Of a stretch of 33,101 nt of DNA, positions 13,931-22,777 are shown piece after piece. A model generated the notes under the pieces. The model saw only the letters and a list, made by a program, of their open reading frames with translations. It did no database searches and was not told the origin of the DNA. The position numbers were made by a program, and so were the translations under genes. The first letter of the stretch is position 1; each line of letters begins with the position of its first letter. The DNA is from Tannerella sp. (lineage in GTDB: Bacteria > Bacteroidota > Bacteroidia > Bacteroidales > Tannerellaceae), in assembly GCA_031271805.1 (NCBI GenBank), contig JAISUX010000132.1:1-33101 (forward strand), read 5' to 3'.

Positions 13931-14162
13931 TTTCAAATAATCTTTTCCACTCGGACATGAAATTTTCCTTGTTTTCTTCAATAATGCTTTCCGCCAATTT
14001 CAAATCTTTTGGCTTCAATCCGTGATTGTAAATAAGTTTTACATCGTTTACTATCTCAAATTTTGCTTCGCCATCGCCTTTTTCTACATGAATGTGGATA
14101 GGCTCATGGTCGTTAAGGTAAAAATAAAACCTTAATCCAAATAAAATCAATAATGTCGGCAT
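13914..14162 (-). CDS. DUF4160 protein, partner of DUF2442 (possible toxin)
   Basis: An 82-residue protein that fits DUF4160 (PF13711) across its length: MPTLLILFGLRFYFYLNDH, then the family signature HEPIHIHVEKGDGEAKF with several His residues, and a C-terminal helix pair LKLAESIIEENKENFMSEW. It starts at the ATG at 14162-14160, 34 bases after a well-formed -7 element. Its stop lies inside the DUF2442 gene. DUF4160 and DUF2442 genes are often found side by side; I know of no firm biochemical role for either. The His-rich signature could bind metal or nucleic acid, which is inference. Confidence 0.82.
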   Translation of the reverse strand: MPTLLILFGLRFYFYLNDHEPIHIHVEKGDGEAKFEIVNDVKLIYNHGLKPKDLKLAESIIEENKENFMSEWKRLFENGNDN

Positions 14163-14196
14163 AATTCTTTGTTTTATTATTATGATTATTATGCGG

Positions 14197-14227
14197 CAAA
14201 GATAGGTTATATTTTTATAACCCGCAA
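14197..14227 (-). promoter_or_regulatory. Promoter of the DUF4160-DUF2442 operon
   Basis: On the minus strand TTG (14227-14225), a 20-base spacer and TATCTTTG (14204-14197) match the Bacteroidota consensus. The spacer is almost filled by the palindrome at 14205-14222. Confidence 0.75.
14205..14222. promoter_or_regulatory. 18-bp palindromic operator candidate
   Basis: GGTTATA (14205-14211) and TATAACC (14216-14222) are perfect inverted arms around TTTT. The site sits exactly between the -33 and -7 elements of the DUF4160 promoter, so a bound repressor would block RNA polymerase. The HTH of the DUF2442 protein is the obvious candidate. Confidence 0.65.
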
Positions 14228-14382
14228 TATTTTGCCGATTATTTTTGCCATTTTTACATTCTGTTAACAGCCATTGGTTATCATTATTTTTAGGCGGTAT
14301 ATCCCAAAACCATCCCTTATGAAAATATATCGCTAATTATCGAAGAACGGAAAAACCCCCTATAGAAGCGCGAAATAAGTAG

Positions 14383-14418
14383 GTGTCAAATATTTTGACG
14401 CAAAGTGTCACACATTTT
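14383..14418 (+). promoter_or_regulatory. Direct repeats upstream of the PUL promoter
   Basis: GTGTCAnAnATTTT occurs at 14383-14396 and at 14405-14418, 22 bases apart start to start, or two helical turns. A palindrome GTCAAA-TAT-TTTGAC (14385-14399) overlaps the first copy. The pair lies about 37-72 bases upstream of the -7 element, the right place for an activator such as a hybrid two-component regulator. Confidence 0.5.
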
Positions 14419-14454
14419 TACGGAGAAAAATCTTCGCAATAAATTAATTATTTC

Positions 14455-14462
14455 TACATTTG
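14455..14462 (+). promoter_or_regulatory. -7 element of the PUL import operon
   Basis: TACATTTG matches TAnnTTTG. The -33 region is weak (TTCG near 14433-14436), as expected for an activator-dependent susC promoter. The ATG of the first SusC lies about 123 bases downstream, leaving a long leader. Confidence 0.6.
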
Positions 14463-14585
14463 GCTCGTTCAATTATGGATTTTTAGTGAGAGCTATGAAG
14501 TACACACTAATACCAAGTCCGTAATTATGAAGGATTTAGAGGCTTTTATTGTTTTTTTTAACTAATCATTTTATTAAAATTGCTT

Positions 14586-17500
14586 ATGAAAAATGAACTT
14601 TTTCGTATTCTGAGGATTTCCGCATTCTGTTTATTCGTATGGATAAGCGCTGTAAGTGCGGAAAGACCTTATTCAAGGTCGTCCGGAAGGACGGATCAGG
14701 TCGCAGAACTTCAGCAGCAAAAGCAAAGGGTGACGGGTACCGTGTTCGATGAGACCGGAGAGCCGTTGCCCGGAGCAAACATTGTTGAAGTCGGTACTAC
14801 TAACGGAACGCTTACCGACATGGACGGTAAGTTTACGCTTGAGGTGGGTGAAAAAGCCACATTGCGTATTTCCTATGTAGGCTACAACACGCAGGAGGTT
14901 ACGATCAAGGGCAGCGCGCCTTTGGTAATCAACCTTGAAGAAAGTGCGGTTCAGACGGAGGAAGTAGTCGTTGTAGGCTACGGTATCCAGAAGAAAGAGA
15001 GTGTTGTGGCATCTATTGTTCAGGCAGGTGAAAAAGAATTGCGTCGCACGGGTAACTCAGGCAACCTGACGGAAGCATTGGCAGGACAGTTGCCCGGTCT
15101 TGTAACGCTGACTTCTTCGGGCGAGCCGGGCGGTACTACCGTCGGTAACAGTTCGACCTCGCTGTATATTCGCGGTCAGAACACCTGGAACGGCGGTTCG
15201 CCGCTTATCTTGGTTGACGGAGTGGAGCGCAGCATGAACAACATCGACGTAAACGAGGTTGCCAACATCTCTATCCTTAAGGATGCTTCGGCAACCGCCG
15301 TGTTCGGCGTCAAGGGCGCTAACGGCGTCGTCCTTATTACTACCAAACGAGGCGAATCGGGAAAAACCAAGCTCAATTTCAACTACACCTCGACAGGTAC
15401 AATGATCTCGAAGCTGCCGGAAATAATGGATTCTTACGAATCGTTAGTCAGGCTCAACGAAAGTATTGAGCGCGAAGTAGCGCAGAACTCACCGTCGTGG
15501 AACGACATCTATCCTTATGAGATAGTATCGCGCTACCGCAAGCCGCAGTCTAAGGAATATTCTATGATATATCCTAATATCGACTGGACTAACGAGCTAT
15601 TCACTACTATGGGATTCTCGCAACGCGCTACGATGAGCGCACAGGGAGGCAGCAACAACGTCAAATATTACGGTATGGTCGCCTATCTGCATGAAGGAGA
15701 CCAGTTTCGGAAGATGGACAACGGCAAGGGCTACGACCCTAACTACAACTACGACCGTTTCAATTTCCGAAGCAACATCGACTTCGACCTGACGAGCACA
15801 ACCAAACTGTCGGTTGACCTCTCCGGTTTCTATTCGCTCAAGAATACAAACTATAACAATGAAGGCTCTACCGGACGCGCTGACTGGTGGATGTGGTCGG
15901 CTGCCTATCAGTTGGCTCCCGACTTGATGTATCCCTATTTCGAGGACGAAGGTCTCTGGGGTGCATACCAGGAGGGCGGCAATAACACCGTCAATCCGTT
16001 AGCCGTAGTCTATAACATCGGTTTGCGCCAGCAACGCCAGACACAGTTGAACTCGAATTTCACCCTCAGCCAGAAACTCGACTTCATTACTCCCGGTTTG
16101 GCGGCAAGCGTATCGCTATTCTACGACAACGTGGTACGTTCCGAAGGCGGTATTTACGATGTCAACAACCACGTAAGGCCTAACGAAGAAGCCAACAACG
16201 TGGCATACAAGCAAATATATCCCCTATTATATGAAGGCCCCGACCAGGATCCGTCGGAATACACCGTTTACCTGCCGCAAAGTACCGGCGAGTACGACTG
16301 GATTGTACGTCCCTGGACCACACGTGCGGAAACCATCGGCGCTTACAACTTCGATTCGTCGATACCCGTGCGCCGCCGGTTGATGTATCAGTTCCAGCTG
16401 AACTACGCCCGCCGCTTCGGGTTGCACAACGTAGGAGTTATGGGCGTTATGAAACGCGAGACGCAGGCTTACGGCAATATGTTCCCCAACTATCGCGAAG
16501 ACTGGGTAGGGCGTCTTACTTACGACTTCGATTCACGTTACCTGCTCGAAGTGAACGCCGCATACAACGGATCCGAAAAGTTCGGTCCCGACTATCGTTT
16601 CGAACTCTTCCCCTCGCTTGCTTTGGGCTATTATATATCTAATGAAAAGTTCTGGAAGGTGCCGTTTATCGACCGTCTGAAACTGCGTTACAGCAAGGGA
16701 TGGGTCGGTGATGATACCGGCGGCACGCGCTGGTCGTATATCTCACAGATGGCATACGGCGGACGTACACGCTTAGCGACCGCAACCGACGGTTACAGCC
16801 CTTACTACTGGTACCGCGAGACCGTAGTCGGCAACCCCGACCTGAGATGGGAATCGGCCGTTAAAGACAACTACGGCTTAGAAATAGGATTCTTCAAGAG
16901 CCAGTTGGGAATTAATTTCGACTATTTCACCGAAGACCGTACCGACATCATCATCGCAGGCGGCAGCCGCGCTATCCCGACTTTCTACGGGACAACGCCG
17001 CCGGACGCCAACCTGGGACATGTCAAATCAAAAGGTTTCGAGATTGAAGTCAATGTCAATAAACGCCTTACGAGAGACTTGGATTTATGGTCGAAATTGG
17101 CTATCACGCATAACCAAAACACGGTTATTTTCCGCGACGACCCGCCTCTGCAGTATCCTAACCTGAAAGCCGCAGGCTTCCAGATCGGACAGACCAAGAG
17201 CCTGAAAGCTACTGGGTTCTACAACAGTTGGGACGATGTCTATGCTTCCGTTCCGACCGAAAGCAACGACCTTACGAAAATACCGGGTTACTACAACCTG
17301 CTCGACTATACGGCCGACGGTATGATTAAGAGTAGTGAAGACGTCGTGCCGATAGGCTATTCCGAGGTGCCGCAGAATACGGCCGCATTTACGCTTGGCC
17401 TCAATTACAAGAGTTTCAGCTTTATGGCGCAGCTTTATGGAGTGAACAATGCAACCCGCGTTATCAGTTTTAACAACTTTATAAACACCACTCATACGGT

Positions 17501-17840
17501 TTACGGACATGCCGCCGATTACTGGACAAAAGATAATCAGGACGCAACCTCGTTCCTGCCGCGATGGAGAACTTCGGGCGAGAACATCGGCGATTACTTC
17601 GTTTATGACGCATCATACCTGCGTCTGAGAATGGTCGAATTAGGTTATTCTTTGGATAAAGTGCCATGGATCAGGAAGATCGGCATCGAAAATATGCGTA
17701 TCTTCCTTAACGGCAACAACCTGTTTTTCTGGTCTGATCTTCCCGACGACCGCGAAACAACCTACGACGGCGGCTCGGCGGCACAAGGAACATATCCTAC
17801 TATGAAACGTTTTAATATAGGAATAGACATAACTTTTTAA
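14586..17840 (+). CDS. SusC/RagA-family TonB-dependent glycan transporter 1
   Basis: An outer-membrane beta-barrel that imports oligosaccharides using TonB energy, with the lipoprotein encoded next as its lid. The 1084-residue protein has a signal peptide (MKNELFRILRISAFCLFVWISAVSA) and a carboxypeptidase-D-like domain from about residue 49 (VTGTVFDETGEPLPGANI). A TonB-box-type segment EEVVVVGYG follows near residues 125-133, then a plug domain with LYIRGQNTW, LILVDGVERSMNNI and ILKDASATAVFGVKGANGVV. The rest is barrel strands ending in an aromatic residue (NIGIDITF). The ATG at 14586 is preferred over a TTG two codons upstream. SusD1 follows after 12 bases. Substrate inferred from the locus: an acidic glycan. 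Confidence 0.95.
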   Translation: MKNELFRILRISAFCLFVWISAVSAERPYSRSSGRTDQVAELQQQKQRVTGTVFDETGEPLPGANIVEVGTTNGTLTDMDGKFTLEVGEKATLRISYVGYNTQEVTIKGSAPLVINLEESAVQTEEVVVVGYGIQKKESVVASIVQAGEKELRRTGNSGNLTEALAGQLPGLVTLTSSGEPGGTTVGNSSTSLYIRGQNTWNGGSPLILVDGVERSMNNIDVNEVANISILKDASATAVFGVKGANGVVLITTKRGESGKTKLNFNYTSTGTMISKLPEIMDSYESLVRLNESIEREVAQNSPSWNDIYPYEIVSRYRKPQSKEYSMIYPNIDWTNELFTTMGFSQRATMSAQGGSNNVKYYGMVAYLHEGDQFRKMDNGKGYDPNYNYDRFNFRSNIDFDLTSTTKLSVDLSGFYSLKNTNYNNEGSTGRADWWMWSAAYQLAPDLMYPYFEDEGLWGAYQEGGNNTVNPLAVVYNIGLRQQRQTQLNSNFTLSQKLDFITPGLAASVSLFYDNVVRSEGGIYDVNNHVRPNEEANNVAYKQIYPLLYEGPDQDPSEYTVYLPQSTGEYDWIVRPWTTRAETIGAYNFDSSIPVRRRLMYQFQLNYARRFGLHNVGVMGVMKRETQAYGNMFPNYREDWVGRLTYDFDSRYLLEVNAAYNGSEKFGPDYRFELFPSLALGYYISNEKFWKVPFIDRLKLRYSKGWVGDDTGGTRWSYISQMAYGGRTRLATATDGYSPYYWYRETVVGNPDLRWESAVKDNYGLEIGFFKSQLGINFDYFTEDRTDIIIAGGSRAIPTFYGTTPPDANLGHVKSKGFEIEVNVNKRLTRDLDLWSKLAITHNQNTVIFRDDPPLQYPNLKAAGFQIGQTKSLKATGFYNSWDDVYASVPTESNDLTKIPGYYNLLDYTADGMIKSSEDVVPIGYSEVPQNTAAFTLGLNYKSFSFMAQLYGVNNATRVISFNNFINTTHTVYGHAADYWTKDNQDATSFLPRWRTSGENIGDYFVYDASYLRLRMVELGYSLDKVPWIRKIGIENMRIFLNGNNLFFWSDLPDDRETTYDGGSAAQGTYPTMKRFNIGIDITF

Positions 17841-17852
17841 ACAGTAATCAAT

Positions 17853-19649
17853 ATGAAGACAATCAAATATTTATTAAGCATATACCTGATAGCAGTATTA
17901 GGGATAAGTATGACTTCCTGTGAAGATTACTTGGAAAAAACTCCGGCATCGGATATCAGCGATAAAGACGCTTTCGGCAACTTTACCAGTTTCCAGGGTT
18001 TTATAGAATTGCTGTACAACTGTATCGTTGACCCCGACAAGGGCGGCGCCTGGAACAATCACCTCTTTGCGGATGAAAATGTCGGACCTTCGCCCTATCC
18101 TTTTGACCAGGGTAATTATTGGAGTAATTCGGGTTATCTGTTCGGCTCGTTGAATCCTACCAGCACAAACAGCCGCGACAAGCGTCTGTGGGAAAATGCG
18201 TGGTGGGCAATACGCGAAGCCAACCTTGCACTTGAAAAATTAGAAGAAGAAGGGCTGTTCAACGGTACCGACGAAGAGCGTAATCTTATTAAGGGACAGG
18301 CGTTGTTCCTCCGCGGATGGTTCTATTTCGATATCTGCCGCTACTGGGGCGGTATGCCATACGTGGACAAAGTGATAGGGCCTGCAGACGATATGTTCAC
18401 CGAAGAATTTAATCGCCTGAACTTCCGCGAGACGGCTCTGCGCATGGTGGAAGATTTCCGCGCGGCAGCCAACCTTTTGCCCGACCATTGGGATAAGTGC
18501 GGACCTGGGCAAACCACCTTGGGCAACAACAGTGACCGCATCAATAAGTTCCATTGCTTGGCGTATATGGGTAAGGCCTATCTTTTTGCCGCCAGCCCCA
18601 TGATAAACGAAGAGGCCACAGGCAACAACTCTTTCGACCCCGAACTGTGCGCCAAGGCGGCACAGGCGTTCGGCGAACTGCTGACACTGCGCGACAATAC
18701 GAATATCTATTCTTTGCAGACATGGGACACATGGACGGATATCTTCTGGCGTTACAGCTACCTGCGCCCGGGAGGTACGGAATGTATCATGGTGCCTATT
18801 ATATTCGACCGCGGACGTGTTCGCTGGTCAACGACAGCCGCTATGGTGCCTTCATCGCTCGGATTGAACTCCGGCTCGTCGGCCGACGTAGCTACGCACA
18901 ATTTCGTCAAGAATTATGCTATGGCTAACGGTCTGCCTATCGACGACCCCGAATCGGGTTATAACGACCAGGATCCCTGGACGAATCGCGAACCGCGTTT
19001 CTATAAGGATATCCTGTATGACGGATGCCAGATCTGGCAGGCTGCGGATATAAACCAGTATGCACAGCTATACAACGGCGGTTACCATCGCAACACCATC
19101 AATCCTGCCAGCGCAAGCGGTTATTACTACAAACGCTATGCACCCATGGGACCAGGTTTCTCGGCATCTATGGCCAACCAGTTGCAGGCTTACATCCCCT
19201 ATATGCGTCTGTCGGATGTCTATCTTATGTACGCCGAGGCAGTGAACTTCATGACGGGTGGCGGTCCGACCGCCAAAGCATCGAACTACTCGATGACCGC
19301 CGTCGATGCGCTCAACATGATACGTACACGCGGACAGATACCCGAACTGACGCCTAAATATTATGCCAACAAGGACGTCTTCTTTGAAGAGATCGTGCGC
19401 GAACGCGCCGTTGAGATGGCTTTCGAGGGTCAGCGCTTCGACGACCTGCGTCGCTGGAACCGCAACTACGACCCGCGTTACATCTATAAGACCGCCGTCG
19501 ATTTCGACCGTGGTCCGGACGGCAAACCCGAAAACGTCAGAGAACGTGTCATTCTTACACGGGCGGTCGATAAAAAACACAATTGGCTGCCTATAATGAC
19601 CAAATATACAACGCAGTTTGCAGGATTCCCGCAAAATCCGGGTTGGTAA
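17853..19649 (+). CDS. SusD/RagB-family glycan-binding lipoprotein 1
   Basis: A 598-residue surface lipoprotein that captures oligosaccharides and covers the SusC barrel. The signal peptide ends in the lipobox MTSC with Cys23. The SusD N-terminal region runs EDYLEKTPASDISDKDAFGN. TPR-like stretches follow (LRGWFYFDICRYWGGMPYVD), then the C-terminal RagB signature LSDVYLMYAEAVNF, IRERAVEMAFEGQRFDDLRRW (as VRERAVEMAFEG here) and a terminal NPGW. All are usual for this family, as is the length. It follows SusC1 by 12 bases. Ligand unknown. Confidence 0.95.
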   Translation: MKTIKYLLSIYLIAVLGISMTSCEDYLEKTPASDISDKDAFGNFTSFQGFIELLYNCIVDPDKGGAWNNHLFADENVGPSPYPFDQGNYWSNSGYLFGSLNPTSTNSRDKRLWENAWWAIREANLALEKLEEEGLFNGTDEERNLIKGQALFLRGWFYFDICRYWGGMPYVDKVIGPADDMFTEEFNRLNFRETALRMVEDFRAAANLLPDHWDKCGPGQTTLGNNSDRINKFHCLAYMGKAYLFAASPMINEEATGNNSFDPELCAKAAQAFGELLTLRDNTNIYSLQTWDTWTDIFWRYSYLRPGGTECIMVPIIFDRGRVRWSTTAAMVPSSLGLNSGSSADVATHNFVKNYAMANGLPIDDPESGYNDQDPWTNREPRFYKDILYDGCQIWQAADINQYAQLYNGGYHRNTINPASASGYYYKRYAPMGPGFSASMANQLQAYIPYMRLSDVYLMYAEAVNFMTGGGPTAKASNYSMTAVDALNMIRTRGQIPELTPKYYANKDVFFEEIVRERAVEMAFEGQRFDDLRRWNRNYDPRYIYKTAVDFDRGPDGKPENVRERVILTRAVDKKHNWLPIMTKYTTQFAGFPQNPGW

Positions 19650-19677
19650 TTATTTAATAATCTGAAATTTTTGATAT

Positions 19678-22600
19678 ATGAAGAAAAATATAATATTCCT
19701 CATCACAGCGTTAGTTTTTTCGGTCATTCTGCCCGGAGAACTGACAGCTCAGAGTAGAAACCGGGGTCAGAGTAGTAACCAGGCGCAGAGTAGAAACCAG
19801 GCGCAGACTGTAACGATAACATCAAAGGTTCTTGATGAAGCGGGACAGCCTGTAGCAGACGCAGAGTTATTCAGCGATAATGCATACGCTCGTACCGATG
19901 CGGATGGTAATTTCACCCTGAAGATAAGTCCCAACGCTAAGATATTAGTCGAAGCGGTGGGATATGAAAAGATGACTTTGACCGGCAGCGAGATTGCCGA
20001 ACCGGTTAAACTCGGCGCTTCGCCACTGTTGTACGGCGACAAAGATCTCGTAGAGCTTCCCTTCCGCGAAGTGAAAGCGGGCGATGTTGTCGGCGCCGCC
20101 AACGGCTACAGCGTGAAAGACATCAGCGCATACGACAACACCATAATGCTTAGCGGCATCATGAGCGGTCGCGGCATAGGTATGCTCGGCGGCTCCAATA
20201 TCCGCGGTCTGGGCGTCAGCCTCGACGTAGGCGCTATCACAGGCACCAACACCGGTACGGCAATGGTTGTGGTTGACGGTATGCCTCGCGACATCAACGG
20301 CATCCGACTCTCCGACATCGAAAGCATAACCATCCTGCGCGACGTCAATTCATCAATACTCTACGGCAGCGCAGCGCTCAACGGCGTTATCATGGTTAAG
20401 ACCAAACGCGGACAGGCGCTTAAGAAAACTTCAAATTTCACCGTAAATTACGGAGTTTCAATACCGCGCGAAACATCTATCCCCGAATATCTCGGCTCGG
20501 CCGAATACATGGAATGGTTCAACAAAGCCCGCGCCATGGAAGGCCTGACGCCTACTTACAGCGAGACGCAGATAAATAATTTCCGCACGGGTAACAAATA
20601 TCATTATCCCGATGTCGATTATTATTCAAGCGAATACCTGAAGTCGATGAAGAACAGTTTCGACCTCGACGCCGAATTTTCAGGAGGTAATGAAAACGCT
20701 CGTTACTATGCCAATATGGGATGGAATTCAGCTAACAGCATCTTGAACTTCGGTAACGGCAAAGACGCCCGCGCCAACAACTTCAATGTACGCGGCAATA
20801 TTGACCTGAAAATCAATAGCTGGATTAGAACCGCCGTTGACGTTACCGGTCTGTTTTACGACTCCAAAGGCCAGAGAGGCAGCTTCTGGAGCCAGTCAGC
20901 TACGGTACGCCCGTTCGAGTTTACGCCGCTGATACCTATCTCCATGGTTAAGCCCGGCAGCAATGCCGAGACAATGGCAAACGCCCGCAAAAGAGATGTT
21001 GACGGCCTGTACCTGCTCGGCGGTACAACCGCTTATGCAACAAGCGGTATCAACGACGTCTATGCCGCAGGTACGGATAATTCTATCTGGCGCGTGTTCT
21101 CGTTCAATAACCGTATTGATGTTGACCTCGACTTCATTACTCCGGGTCTTTCGTTCAATACCAATCTCAGTTTCGACTACTATCTGGCTTATAACCAGCA
21201 GACTCCCGAAGGCTACTCTACCTACGAACCAACAGCATGGGACGGCGATATGATTACGAACTTCACACAACGCGGTATGGATACCTCCCCGGCTTCGCAA
21301 AATGTCGAAAGCCGTTATTTCCGCCGCCGCATGGGATTCTATGGAATGTTCAGCTACGACCGCACTTTCGACGACATTCACCATGTTACCGGAACGTTCC
21401 TCGGTTACGGCACGACTTTCAAGGACAACGACGGCTCGTACTCGGATTATCAGGGCGTAAAAAACTCGCATCTCGGACTTCAGTTAGGATATATCTATAA
21501 CAGGAAGTATATGGTCGATTTCAGCAGCGCCTTGGTGAACTCGGTGAAACTGCCTACAAACACCAAAATAGGATTCGCTCCTTCCGTAGCCCTCGCATGG
21601 GTGGCAAGTAACGAAGAAGGCTTCAACGCTCCGGATTTCCTCAATTACCTGAAGTTCAAAGCATCGGCAGGCATCCTGAAATCGGATATCGCTGTCGGCG
21701 ACTACTTCTACTACGACAACCGCTGGACTACTTCTGGCAGTTACAACTGGAACGAAGCCGGCAGAAGCCGTTCGGGAGTGATCTCAAGCTGGTTGCAGAA
21801 TCCAAATCTCGGTTATCCCTCGCGCAAAGAAATAAGCGCCGGTTTCCAATCCTTGCTGTTCAACAACACCATTGGGTTTGAAGCCAACTATTTCTATGAT
21901 ATCTACGACGGCCTCGTGGTTCGTCCGAGTATTGAATATCCGAGTTACTATACCGACTTTGTGCCCTACGAAAACTATGAGAAGGATTCTTACAACGGAT
22001 TTGAAGCCGGACTTAATATCGATAAAAAAGTCGGCGACTGGGGCTTCTATGCCGGTCTGAACGTGCTTTATTCCGTATCTAAGAGATTGAAAGTCAGCGA
22101 ATACTATGCCGATGCCTATCAGTATCGCAAAGGTTACGGCAAGGATGCTACTTTCGGCCTCGAAGCTATCGGATTTTTCAAGGACGAAGCCGATATAGCC
22201 TCCAGTCCAAGCCAGACTTACGGCACCGTGCTTCCGGGCGACATCAAGTATAAAGACCAGAACAACGACGGCGTGATCAACGCCCAGGACGAGGTCTTTC
22301 TGCGTCGCTGGCAGGCTCCGTGGTCGCAAGGTGTCGAACTGCGCCTTTCGTACAAAGACTTCACCCTGTTCGTGATCGGCAACGGAGAGCAGGGCGCCAA
22401 GTATTTCCGCGAAAGCACATATTACTGGATGGATGCAAACGACAAATATTCCGTTCTGGCACGCGAATCGTGGACGCCCGAAACGGCTTCCACAGCCAAG
22501 TACCCGCGTATATCATCGGTAGCTAACAGCAACAACCTCCGGCGCTCGTCGTTCTGGCTCTACAGCAACGACTTCTTCAATATCCGCCGCGTTCAGCTGA

Positions 22601-22773
22601 ACTACAGCGTACCGAAATATATATGCAATTACATGTTTATGAAAGGCTTGGATATATGCCTCAACGCTACCGACTTAGTACAGTTCGCAGCTAACCTGCG
22701 CGATCGCGACCTCGTAGTCGGAGCCGAGCCTTACTATCGCACTTATACAGTTACTCTAAAAGCTAAATTTTAA
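19678..22773 (+). CDS. SusC/RagA-family TonB-dependent glycan transporter 2
   Basis: A 1031-residue outer-membrane transporter, the second of two in the operon. It has a signal peptide ending near LTA (residue ~25) followed by an unusual Gln/Asn/Ser-rich tail of six-residue repeats (QSRNRG, QSSNQA, QSRNQA). Then comes a carboxypeptidase-D-like domain (SKVLDEAGQPVADAELFSDN). The plug follows, with VVDGMPRDINGI, IESITILRDVNSSILYGSAA and LNGVIMVKTKRG. There is no EEVVVVGYG box as in SusC1; instead the linker reads LVELPFREVKAGDVVGA, a variant seen in one SusC subgroup. The barrel ends TVTLKAKF. It starts 28 bases after SusD1 and is followed by SusD2 after four bases. Confidence 0.94.
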   Translation: MKKNIIFLITALVFSVILPGELTAQSRNRGQSSNQAQSRNQAQTVTITSKVLDEAGQPVADAELFSDNAYARTDADGNFTLKISPNAKILVEAVGYEKMTLTGSEIAEPVKLGASPLLYGDKDLVELPFREVKAGDVVGAANGYSVKDISAYDNTIMLSGIMSGRGIGMLGGSNIRGLGVSLDVGAITGTNTGTAMVVVDGMPRDINGIRLSDIESITILRDVNSSILYGSAALNGVIMVKTKRGQALKKTSNFTVNYGVSIPRETSIPEYLGSAEYMEWFNKARAMEGLTPTYSETQINNFRTGNKYHYPDVDYYSSEYLKSMKNSFDLDAEFSGGNENARYYANMGWNSANSILNFGNGKDARANNFNVRGNIDLKINSWIRTAVDVTGLFYDSKGQRGSFWSQSATVRPFEFTPLIPISMVKPGSNAETMANARKRDVDGLYLLGGTTAYATSGINDVYAAGTDNSIWRVFSFNNRIDVDLDFITPGLSFNTNLSFDYYLAYNQQTPEGYSTYEPTAWDGDMITNFTQRGMDTSPASQNVESRYFRRRMGFYGMFSYDRTFDDIHHVTGTFLGYGTTFKDNDGSYSDYQGVKNSHLGLQLGYIYNRKYMVDFSSALVNSVKLPTNTKIGFAPSVALAWVASNEEGFNAPDFLNYLKFKASAGILKSDIAVGDYFYYDNRWTTSGSYNWNEAGRSRSGVISSWLQNPNLGYPSRKEISAGFQSLLFNNTIGFEANYFYDIYDGLVVRPSIEYPSYYTDFVPYENYEKDSYNGFEAGLNIDKKVGDWGFYAGLNVLYSVSKRLKVSEYYADAYQYRKGYGKDATFGLEAIGFFKDEADIASSPSQTYGTVLPGDIKYKDQNNDGVINAQDEVFLRRWQAPWSQGVELRLSYKDFTLFVIGNGEQGAKYFRESTYYWMDANDKYSVLARESWTPETASTAKYPRISSVANSNNLRRSSFWLYSNDFFNIRRVQLNYSVPKYICNYMFMKGLDICLNATDLVQFAANLRDRDLVVGAEPYYRTYTVTLKAKF
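19750..19803 (+). repeat. 18-bp tandem repeat, three copies, inside SusC2
   Basis: Units at 19750-19767, 19768-19785 and 19786-19803 all begin CAGAGTAG and encode QSRNRG, QSSNQA and QSRNQA. The unit length is a multiple of three, so copy-number change would keep the frame. The repeat lies right after the signal peptide. Confidence 0.85.
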
Positions 22774-22777
22774 ATGT

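Larger units (their letters stand above)
14163..14585. other. Regulatory spacer between the DUF4160 unit and the PUL
   Basis: No ORF is supported. The left part holds the DUF4160 promoter with its palindrome (14197-14227). The right part holds the PUL promoter (14455-14462) and upstream direct repeats (14383-14418). About 120 bases of leader lie between the PUL promoter and the first SusC start; no known riboswitch was recognised there. Confidence 0.7.
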
